Assembly: GCA_040507895.1 (NCBI GenBank)
Contig: JBEVNX010000146.1
Span: 1-27,312, forward strand
Length of the DNA: 27,312 nt
Direction: 5' to 3'
Origin: JBEVNX01 sp040507895
GTDB taxonomy: Bacteria > Desulfobacterota > Binatia > JACPRU01
The translations under genes and the position numbers were made by a program. Positions within the stretch are counted from its first letter, which is position 1, and every line of letters starts with the position of its first letter. The notes under the pieces were generated by a model, which did no database searches, was not told where the DNA came from, and saw only the letters and a list, made by a program, of their open reading frames with translations. Shown here piece by piece: positions 7,199-13,627 of the stretch.

Positions 7199-8131
7199 TC
7201 AGTTTGATGCGTCCGCGGCGGCGGATGCGGCGCCCATCTGCGAGTAGCACACGGTCTGGCGCTTCCCGGCACGTTTGGCCACGTCGAGCGCGCTCTCCGC
7301 AAAGTGAATCAGCGCCTCGGCGCTCGCTCGCCGCTCCCACGCGGCGATGCCGGCGCTGAAGCTTACCTGCAGCTCCCGAGCCTGGTCGTGGAAGCCCTCC
7401 TCGGCCACCTTTTCATTCAAGCGTTCGACCCAGGCGAGGGCCTCGCGCTCGTCGACTTCCGGCTGCACGATCAGGAACTGGTCGCCCGCGTAGCGACCGA
7501 CGGAGTCGCAGAGGCGCGTGTTGCTCTTGAGCACACCGGACACGCGCCTCAACACCTCGTCGCCGACTTCGTGGCCGAACGTGTCGTTACAGGACCGGAG
7601 GTCGTCGACGTCGAGCATCGTCGCGGTGAGCCGCGTATCGTGCTGCGGCGCGCGCTGCAGCTCCGCCTCGAGGCGGCGCACGACGTAGCTGCGGCTGTGA
7701 AGGCCCGTCAGCTCGTCGATCGACGACAGCTGACGGAGGCGATCCTCGGAGCGGCGGATACGCAGCACGACGCCGACGCGGGCGAGCAGTACCGCGCGTG
7801 AGATCGGCTTGATCAGATAGTCGTAGGCCCCCACACCCAAGCCATGGAGCACGTCTTGCTCCTCGGTGTAGTGGGCGGTCACGAACATGATCGGGACGAT
7901 CGCCGTCTCGGCCAGCGACCGTAGCTTAGCGCTGACCTCGAACCCATCCATGCCGGGCATCTTGACGTCGAGCAGGATCAGGTCGGGCTTGGCGGCGATG
8001 GCAAGCTCGATCCCCTCGGTGCCGTTGCTGGCGCAGGTCACCCGGTGCCCGGCGCTCTCGAGAATCTCCCTCATCAGGTGGCGGTTCGACTCGCGGTCGT
8101 CGACGACCAGGATCGAGCCGGGCGCTTGCAT
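7199..8131 (-). CDS. Response regulator with receiver and degenerate GGDEF domain
   Basis: The 310-residue protein has a receiver domain (about 5-120) and a GGDEF domain (about 135-300). In the receiver, the acidic pair is in ILVVDDRES, the phospho-acceptor is Asp55 in LLDVKMPGMDGF, the Thr/Ala switch is in FVTAHY and the Lys is in YDYLIKPI. The GGDEF half keeps IDELTGLHSRSY, the metal-binding MLDVDDLRSCNDTFGH and the overall fold. However, the signature is AGDQF at 215-219: the acidic fourth residue of GGDEF is Gln, which is expected to abolish or cripple diguanylate cyclase activity. The inhibitory-site motif RLCD (206-209) is present exactly five residues before it, so the protein may bind c-di-GMP instead of making it. 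No histidine kinase is encoded nearby. The gene is divergent from the broken peroxiredoxin gene. Confidence 0.92.
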   Translation of the reverse strand: MQAPGSILVVDDRESNRHLMREILESAGHRVTCASNGTEGIELAIAAKPDLILLDVKMPGMDGFEVSAKLRSLAETAIVPIMFVTAHYTEEQDVLHGLGVGAYDYLIKPISRAVLLARVGVVLRIRRSEDRLRQLSSIDELTGLHSRSYVVRRLEAELQRAPQHDTRLTATMLDVDDLRSCNDTFGHEVGDEVLRRVSGVLKSNTRLCDSVGRYAGDQFLIVQPEVDEREALAWVERLNEKVAEEGFHDQARELQVSFSAGIAAWERRASAEALIHFAESALDVAKRAGKRQTVCYSQMGAASAAADASN

Positions 8132-8270
8132 CGCGCGAAGCTAGCAACCGGACAGCGGCAGGCGCAAGCAAGCGACGACGCGCCCGCAATCCAGACTGGC
8201 TTCTTTTATAAGGATTTTGCGCGGGAATAGATTCGGCGCACTTCACGGCGGAGGCAAGAGGAGAACGACC

Positions 8271-8898
8271 ATGGACGCACCTACATCAGGCTCAACGAGC
8301 CGGCGCCGAACTTTCAAGCGACGTCCACCCAGGGCCGGTGAAGCGCTCGGACTGCCGGGGGAAGTGGGTCGTGCTGTTCTCGCACCCCGCGGATTTCATT
8401 TCGGTCTGCACCAGGGAGCTTTCCGAGTTCGCGCGCCGCGCGCCCGAGTTCGAAAAGCTCGGCGTCCAGCTCACGGGTCTGTCGATCGACAGCGTGTACT
8501 CACACATCGCGTGGATCCGGGAGCAGCACTTCGGGGTCAAGGTGAAATATCCACTGATCGCCGATCTCGACATGAAGGTCGCGCAGAAGTACGGGATGAT
8601 CCATCCCGGGGCGGCCACGACCGCGACAGTGCGATGCGTCTTCGTCATCGACGACGAGGGGATGCTCAAGGCCACCGTCTACTATCCTCTCACGAACGGC
8701 CGCAGCGTCGACGAGATCCTGCGGATCGTTCAGCCTTGCAGCTCAACAAGAAGCAAGGGTTGGCGACTCCTGAAGGCTGGAGACCCGGGGACAAGGTGAT
8801 CCAACCGCCGCCCCTCACGCTGAGCGACGCGGAGAAGCGGGGTGGCAGATAAGAGCCTCGATGTGGCCGATTGGTATTTTCGCCAAAAACAGTTGTAG
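8271..8898 (+). pseudogene. AhpC/TSA-type (1-Cys, Prx6-like) peroxiredoxin, four frameshifts
   Basis: The locus encodes a recognisable peroxiredoxin, but the protein is spread over three frames. The ATG at 8271 has GAGGAG upstream. From 8282 the next frame gives YIRLNEPAPNFQATSTQG; from 8335 another gives PVKRSDCRGKWVVLFSHPAD, the peroxidatic Cys region DFISVCTREL and continues to DEILRIVQ; from about 8734 the original frame gives LQLNKKQGLATPEGWRPGDK and on to LSDAEKRGGR; from 8851 the last frame gives KSLDVADWYFRQKQL and a stop at 8896. The first three junctions each look like loss of one base and the fourth like loss of two (or gain of one). Repaired, the protein would be about 210 residues, normal for the family. 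Peroxiredoxins reduce hydrogen and organic peroxides. True pseudogene or local sequence error cannot be separated here. Confidence 0.88.
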
Positions 8899-9013
8899 CT
8901 CAAGTACTTGCGCCGCCTCTGCCTCGTCACCGCCGGTGAGCACGGGCGTTTTCGTTTACTTTGGATCGTGATTCCCCTATCTCCGCCTCGCGTTTTTCCA
9001 TCGCAGAGCGGAG

Positions 9014-10507
9014 ATGGCTTCGCGGGCGAAATTCGGTGATCTCGTCATCGTCGTCCCCGGAATCCTGGGGAGCCGTCTCAACCACAACGGCGTGCCGCTG
9101 TGGGGTGACGCGCGGACGTTTCTCGAGTGGGTCCGCACACATGGCCCTCATCTGGGGAAGCTGAGCATCGGCGCCGACGATCCCTCCCTCGAGGATCTCG
9201 GCGACGGCATCGTTCCCGACGGCCTGATCGACGGCTTCCTGGTCGTCGGTCGGTTTCTCAAAGTCGGCGGCTACGGCGCGCTCGCGCGCGCGCTGCAAAC
9301 AGAGCTCTCGCTCAAGCTCGGCGAGAACCTCCAGCTCTTTGCCTACGACTGGCGGCGCGATCTCCGCGTGTCGACCCGCCGTCTGGCGACGAAGGCAGAG
9401 GGCTGGCTTCAGGCTTGGCGAAATCGATCGGGGAATCGCGAGGCCAAGATCGTGTTGGTCTGCCACGCGATGGGAGCGGTGATCGCGCGTGCCTTCGCGG
9501 ACGTGGAGAAGGGCTGGCCCACGATCCGCACGATCATCTCGATCGGCGCTCCCTTCCTCGGATCGATCCGCGCCCTCGACCTCCTCTACTTCGGCGTCGA
9601 CTTCCAGAGCTACGGCTTGCCGCTGCACGACCTCACGTCGATGGCCCGCACGCTGACCTCCGTCTACCAGCTGCTACCCACCTATCCCGCGATCCGCACG
9701 TTCACCGGCGAGATCGTATCTCCGTTCGACATCCGCATCCCGACGTTCGAACAGCAAAAGATCGACCGGGCTCGGCAATTTCATCGCGATCTCGTCGACT
9801 GGCACGCCAAGAATCGCCTTGCCGAGGGATACGCGGAGATGGTTTCGAAATCGATCGTCGGCGTCGGGCAACCCACCGTCGAGGTCGCCCGCCTGCTGCC
9901 GAACGGAACGTTGGCCATCGATCGCGAAGCGCCCGACGACGCACATGATGGTGACGGCACCGTGCCTCGGTTCAGCGCGGAAGCGCCGGCGGCCAACGGG
10001 TTCGAGGGCCATTGGTTCTACGTGCCGCAGACCCACGGCATGCTCGCCGCCGATCCCACGGTGCATGCGCACATCTTCGACATCCTCGACGAGCGAAACG
10101 GGAGGCGTGGACCCCCGTCGACACCGCTGCCGCGCTTTACGATGCGGCGCGCGCTGAACGACGTCATGCGGATCGAATCGGACGCGCTGTCCATCGCCGT
10201 CGCAAGACCCTTCTACAAAGTCGGACAGGCTGTCGAAGTTCGCATCGGCGCGCGCAGCGCCAGCGGCCACTCGTTCGACGCGCGCTCCGTCAAGATCGCG
10301 GTGCGCGTCGAGCAAAGCGCGCACCTCGGCAAGAGGATTTCCGCAAAGGCCCTGCGGGTTCACGCCGATCCCGAGCGCCCGGGCTCCTGGATCGGACGGA
10401 TGCGCGCTCCCGCACCGGGCTCGTACCGGGTGAGCGCCGTGGCGAGTCACCGCCTGCTCGCGCCGTTTCGGGTGTGCGACTTTTTCGAAGTCGACGCCAG
10501 CAAGTGA
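9014..10507 (+). CDS. LCAT-like alpha/beta hydrolase lacking the nucleophile serine
   Basis: The 497-residue protein resembles lecithin:cholesterol acyltransferase-type hydrolases. Family marks are IVVPGILGSRL at residues 12-22, the YDWRRDLR motif at 111-118, the nucleophile-elbow strand KIVLVCHAMGAVIARAF, ISIGAPFLGS at 176-184, the acid motif DGDGTVPRF (Asp312/Asp314) and a candidate catalytic His341 in QTHGML. The usual elbow sequence is GHSMGG; here it is CHAMGA, and the codon at 9467-9469 is GCG, so Ala152 replaces the catalytic serine. Residues from about 375 to 497 look like an added beta-sandwich (regular beta strands, AVEVRIGAR, PGSYRVSAVA). No signal peptide is seen. It probably binds rather than cleaves an ester or lipid ligand, though activity through another residue cannot be excluded. 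Confidence 0.8.
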   Translation: MASRAKFGDLVIVVPGILGSRLNHNGVPLWGDARTFLEWVRTHGPHLGKLSIGADDPSLEDLGDGIVPDGLIDGFLVVGRFLKVGGYGALARALQTELSLKLGENLQLFAYDWRRDLRVSTRRLATKAEGWLQAWRNRSGNREAKIVLVCHAMGAVIARAFADVEKGWPTIRTIISIGAPFLGSIRALDLLYFGVDFQSYGLPLHDLTSMARTLTSVYQLLPTYPAIRTFTGEIVSPFDIRIPTFEQQKIDRARQFHRDLVDWHAKNRLAEGYAEMVSKSIVGVGQPTVEVARLLPNGTLAIDREAPDDAHDGDGTVPRFSAEAPAANGFEGHWFYVPQTHGMLAADPTVHAHIFDILDERNGRRGPPSTPLPRFTMRRALNDVMRIESDALSIAVARPFYKVGQAVEVRIGARSASGHSFDARSVKIAVRVEQSAHLGKRISAKALRVHADPERPGSWIGRMRAPAPGSYRVSAVASHRLLAPFRVCDFFEVDASK

Positions 10508-10567
10508 GCGTGACGGACTCGGGGCGTCGAGGCGGCGCGCTTCACCCACGGGGCGCGACGATTCGAG

Positions 10568-11419
10568 CTAGCTGTAGAGGATTCGCGCGAGCTCGCCGCG
10601 GTACCTTTCGCTGATGGGGTGCCGGGCGCCGAGAACGTTGAAGATGTCGAGCATCGACTTGCGCCCGGCCTCGTCGCCGTAGCCGCGGTCGCGTTTGACG
10701 ACCTCGAGCAGATGGCCGAGCGCCGCCTCGTAGTCCTCTGCAGCGGCGAGCGCTCGAGCGAGGTCGAGCCTAGCTTCGAGATCGGCGGGATTCGCCTCGA
10801 CCCGTGCGCGCAATTCCGCCACGCCCCCACCGTTCTCACCCGCCAGCCTCAGCCGCGCGGCGACCCGGTCGGCCTCTTCCCGCTCGGGCGTGCCGGGCAA
10901 TACGCGATCGAGCTCCTGGAGGGCGGCTTCCCCGTTCGACGAGGCGAGCAGCCGGCCCACGCCGAGCCGCGCCTGAGGGTGGTTCGGGTCTTGTTCCAGG
11001 GCTTCTCGGTACAGCGACTCGGCTGCCGCCGTGTTGCCCTTGTCCTCCGCGGCGCGCGCGCTTTCCGCGAGTCGATCGGCCTCGCTCGGCAAGAGCCGCC
11101 GCACGAACTGCCGCAGAGCAGGCTCCGGCAGCACGCCGACGAATTCGTCGACGATCTCGCCGTCGGCGATCGCCTTGACGGCCGGTATGCTGCGGATGCC
11201 GAACTCGGCCGAAATGTGCGGGTTCTCATCGACGTTGATCTTGGCGACGATGAATGCGCCCTCGTTCTCTTCGGCGAGTCGGTCGAGCAACGGGCCGAGC
11301 GTGCGGCAAGGGCCGCACCACGGCGCCCAGAAATCAACGACCACGGGGACGCGGCGCGAAGCCTCGACGACCTCCGCTTCGAAGGTTCCTTCGGTGACGT
11401 TCTTCACCCACTGGCTCAT
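10568..11419 (-). CDS. cnoX: Thioredoxin-TPR co-chaperone (CnoX/YbbN type)
   Basis: The 283-residue protein has an N-terminal thioredoxin domain (about 5-110) with the active site WAPWCGPCRTLGP (Cys35, Cys38) and the cis-proline at 79 in IRSIPAVKAI. A helical TPR-like region follows from about 115 (AESLYREALEQDPNHPQARLG and later DLEARLDLARALAAAEDYEAAL), which is the architecture of YbbN/CnoX. In E. coli CnoX holds proteins damaged by hypochlorous acid and hands them to GroEL; E. coli CnoX has lost one active-site cysteine, but this one keeps CGPC, so it may also be a redox enzyme, as described for some other bacterial CnoX proteins. I chose the ATG at 11419 because MSQWVKNVTEGTFEAEV matches thioredoxin starts; an ATG at 11494 would add 25 unconserved residues. 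A promoter candidate lies about 200 bases upstream. Confidence 0.85.
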   Translation of the reverse strand: MSQWVKNVTEGTFEAEVVEASRRVPVVVDFWAPWCGPCRTLGPLLDRLAEENEGAFIVAKINVDENPHISAEFGIRSIPAVKAIADGEIVDEFVGVLPEPALRQFVRRLLPSEADRLAESARAAEDKGNTAAAESLYREALEQDPNHPQARLGVGRLLASSNGEAALQELDRVLPGTPEREEADRVAARLRLAGENGGGVAELRARVEANPADLEARLDLARALAAAEDYEAALGHLLEVVKRDRGYGDEAGRKSMLDIFNVLGARHPISERYRGELARILYS

Positions 11420-11821
11420 GCGCGGAAGGTAGTCATCGAAGAGGATGGGCGCAATCTGTCTGACCGCCCGAATGATCCGCGCGCGCGTAGCCATCGTAGC
11501 GCCGCCGCACGCAGGGATGCTGCGGAAGCGGAAGCGGCGGCGCCCGCCGTCGGGCGAATGACCCCGCGCGACGCTCAGGGCGTTCGCAACCCATATATTG
11601 GGGGTCCTTAGCCCTCGAAACGCTATACCTTGTATTTTCTGCTTGACAACGAGAATGAAGTCGTGCGACGAGCCACTAGCGGCGGCGACTCTTTCTCGAA
11701 CGGCACGTGGTTTCCGGCTTGCCGAGGCAGTAGTGGGTAGGCTCGGATACCGGGGGGTGGGGAGCGGTGGTGAGAACGAGTCGCCGCCGTCGCTTCGAGA
11801 ATCAGGACGGCTCGAGACAAA
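11420..11821. other. 402-base region without a supported gene
   Basis: No open frame here resembles a protein. The right half (about 11600-11660) is much richer in A and T than its surroundings and contains the promoter candidate listed separately, reading towards the thioredoxin-TPR gene. Between that promoter and the gene lies roughly 200 bases that would form a long untranslated leader, including a GC-rich inverted stretch near 11535-11550 (GGCGG-CGC-CCGCC). I see no recognised riboswitch, tRNA or small RNA in it. Confidence 0.5.
11622..11649 (-). promoter_or_regulatory. Sigma70-like promoter candidate
   Basis: Read on the minus strand, TTGTCA (bases 11649-11644) and TATAGC (11627-11622) are separated by 16 bases within an unusually AT-rich patch. 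Both hexamers are near the consensus (TTGACA, TATAAT). It would drive the thioredoxin-TPR gene with a leader of about 195 bases. Its distance from the gene is the main reason for doubt. Confidence 0.45.
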
Positions 11822-12427
11822 TCAGGCCGCTGCTTTGGATTTTGCCTCCTCCGCGGCGATGCTCTTTTGGATCGCGCGAATCTGCAGCACGAAGAGCTCC
11901 CGCACCGCGCCCTGCTGTATCGCCAGCGGCAGCGGCACGGACAAGCGGTCGGTCGCCTTCGCGTCGTAGACGAGCAACGTCTTGTTCGGGTCGAGCGCTC
12001 GGAGCTGATAGGTAGCGGTCTGGTCCTGCGGGCCGCTCAGCGTCTTCAGCGACATCTGATGGCTCGCGTCGTCGAAGGTGAGCTCGGCGACGAACGTCTG
12101 CACGGGCAACGTGAGGACCTGCACATCGAACTCCACGGTCTTCTTGTTGCCGTCCTCCTTCTTTAGCTCGGACTTCTTGAAGGCCTCGATGAACTCATGG
12201 GAGCGCTCGGGTTGGTGGAGCGCTCTCCACACCTTGTCGAGCGGCTGCGCGAGCACGGATTCGAAGTGGACGGTCCAGTTCGGGCCATCCTTCTCGATCG
12301 ACTCCGCCGCCACTTCCTTCGCGTTCGCGTACTTGGCCGCCATTTGCTGGAGCTCCCAGAACCGATAGCCGAGGTAGAGCCCGACGACCGCCAAGACGAC
12401 GCCGATCACAGCCAGAAGAGCCTTCAC
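11822..12427 (-). CDS. Membrane-anchored SRPBCC/START-like protein
   Basis: The 201-residue protein begins with one hydrophobic segment (MKALLAVIGVVLAVVGLYLG) that is probably an uncleaved N-terminal anchor or signal. The rest resembles the SRPBCC (START/Bet v1) fold: WTVHFESVLAQPLDKVWRAL at the first strand and helix, HQPERSHEFIEAFKKSE, beta strands such as KTVEFDVQVLTLPVQTFVAEL, and a long C-terminal helix ending in Ala/Lys-rich sequence. SRPBCC proteins bind hydrophobic ligands in a cavity, or act as polyketide-cyclase-like or activator proteins; the ligand here is not readable. The start is GTG at 12427 with AGGAGG about 8 bases upstream. It lies 66 bases after the next gene on the same strand, a secreted protein, so both may act in the periplasm. 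Confidence 0.75.
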   Translation of the reverse strand: MKALLAVIGVVLAVVGLYLGYRFWELQQMAAKYANAKEVAAESIEKDGPNWTVHFESVLAQPLDKVWRALHQPERSHEFIEAFKKSELKKEDGNKKTVEFDVQVLTLPVQTFVAELTFDDASHQMSLKTLSGPQDQTATYQLRALDPNKTLLVYDAKATDRLSVPLPLAIQQGAVRELFVLQIRAIQKSIAAEEAKSKAAA

Positions 12428-12493
12428 GAACGAAACCTCCTCGCCGTCGACACCGGGAGCTCGCGCGAGCCGCCGGGCTCGAGGGCAATTGGT

Positions 12494-12865
12494 TCAAGGC
12501 GGTGGAGGTGGTGGTGGGACGTCTTGCGGTGCCCCCGCGGTCTGCGGCTGCTCCACCGTGCCGCTGAAGTAGAGGGTTTCTTCGTTTCGCAGGTGCGCCG
12601 GCGTCACCAGGTAGTTTCCCCCGAGCGACGGCGTCCAGATCCGGTCCGCTACCTCGTAGTTCGCTCCGGTCAAGAGGTAGGCGACACCACCAGTGAAGCC
12701 ACCGAGCGTCGCGTAGACGATCTTGGCGGGCACATAGAGTATGTTCACGAACACGCATGCGATTCCGACGCCCGCATCCGAGGCAAAGTCACCAGCGGCT
12801 TCGGCCCTTGGCACGGCCAGCGTGAGCAACGAGACGAGCATCAGGATCACGAGCGATTTTTGCAT
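12494..12865 (-). CDS. Secreted protein with proline-rich tail, unknown function
   Basis: I do not recognise a named family. The 123-residue product has a standard signal peptide (MQKSLVILMLVSLLTLA then a likely cleavage after AEA near residue 23). The mature part starts with a hydrophobic Gly/Ala/Val segment (GVGIACVFVNILYVPAKIVYATLGGFTGGVAYLLTG, residues about 33-67), followed by a polar part with WTPSLGGNYLVTPAHLRN and ETLYFSGTVEQP, and ends with a run of seven prolines. The AGGAGG ribosome site is ideally placed and lies in the short gap after the CinA-like gene. The hydrophobic core suggests that it stays at a membrane; the polyproline end could be an interaction tail. It sits between the CinA-like and SRPBCC genes, all on one strand. 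Confidence 0.7.
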   Translation of the reverse strand: MQKSLVILMLVSLLTLAVPRAEAAGDFASDAGVGIACVFVNILYVPAKIVYATLGGFTGGVAYLLTGANYEVADRIWTPSLGGNYLVTPAHLRNEETLYFSGTVEQPQTAGAPQDVPPPPPPP

Positions 12866-12877
12866 TCTTCTTCCTCC

Positions 12878-13612
12878 TCAACGGAATTCCGTCTTGACGA
12901 CGCAGCCTTCGGGCAGAGCGCTCAACAAGTGCGCGAGCGCGCGCTCGACATAGTCGCGGTCCTTCGATTCGAGCGTCACCTTCACCATGTATTCCGGATC
13001 GCCGATCTTCGGGTACGAGCCTAGCAGAAGCTCTGGGAACACCCGGAGAGTCTCGTTCAGATGCTGCGCGATCGCTCCCTCGCCCTCGCGCGTGTAGACG
13101 ATGCGGAGGTGGAACGGATCCGCCGTGAAGCGCTCGCGGATCGACAGGAACTTCGACTGCAGGATCTCCGGGATCCCCGGCAGGATGTAGACGTTCTCGA
13201 GCTTCATCGTCGGGAACGCGAGCATACCCCCATAGATGAGCTCGGCACCTTCCGGCACCTCGGACATCTTGAGCCGCGCGTCGTTGACCTTCTCCTTGTA
13301 GAACTCACGCAGCTTCCGCTCGAGCTCGGGCTCGCGTACCACGCGGCGCTCGAAGGCCCGCGCGATACCCTCGATCGTCACGTCGTCGTGCGTCGGCCCG
13401 ACGCCGCCCGAGGTGAACACCAGATCGAAGGTCTCGTGAAAGCGCCGGACCGTGCGGGCGATGTCGTCGAGATCGTCGGGGATCACGCTGATGCGTCGCA
13501 CCTCGACCCCCATCGCCCGCAGCTCGCGGGTGAGGAACGAGGAATTGGTGTCGGTCACCTTGCCCGAGAGGATCTCGTTGCCGATGACGACGATGCCCGC
13601 CGTGCGATTCAT
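12878..13612 (-). CDS. Stand-alone CinA N-domain (MoaB/Mog fold) protein
   Basis: The 244-residue protein has the molybdopterin-binding-like (MoCF) domain of CinA and of the FAD-synthase N-terminal region. Clear motifs are VVIGNEILSGKVTDTNS (residues 8-24), RRISVIPDDLDDIART and LVFTSGGVGPTHDDVT (64-79), followed by LENVYILPGIPEILQSKF. Full CinA is about 410-420 residues with a C-terminal nicotinamide-nucleotide amidohydrolase (PncC) domain; that domain is missing here, and no separate pncC is in the window. CinA-type N domains cleave ADP-ribose or FAD, so a nucleotide pyrophosphatase role is likely, but the substrate is unknown. The gene starts 15 bases after the thiamine-diphosphate enzyme gene and may share its transcript. 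The old name competence/damage-inducible protein A should not be read as evidence for competence. Confidence 0.85.
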   Translation of the reverse strand: MNRTAGIVVIGNEILSGKVTDTNSSFLTRELRAMGVEVRRISVIPDDLDDIARTVRRFHETFDLVFTSGGVGPTHDDVTIEGIARAFERRVVREPELERKLREFYKEKVNDARLKMSEVPEGAELIYGGMLAFPTMKLENVYILPGIPEILQSKFLSIRERFTADPFHLRIVYTREGEGAIAQHLNETLRVFPELLLGSYPKIGDPEYMVKVTLESKDRDYVERALAHLLSALPEGCVVKTEFR

Positions 13613-13627
13613 TCGCCGAGCCCGCGC

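Noticed and set aside
8927..8952. Terminator hairpin TCACC-GCC-GGTGA after the peroxiredoxin locus
   Set aside because: The stem has only 5 pairs and the T-run starts about 10 bases after it.
9674..10549. 291-codon minus-strand open frame opposite the LCAT-like gene
   Set aside because: It is antisense to a protein with clear hydrolase-family motifs and has no motif of its own.
11623..11820. Short minus-strand open frame of 65 codons
   Set aside because: It has no recognisable sequence, no ribosome site, and overlaps the promoter candidate.
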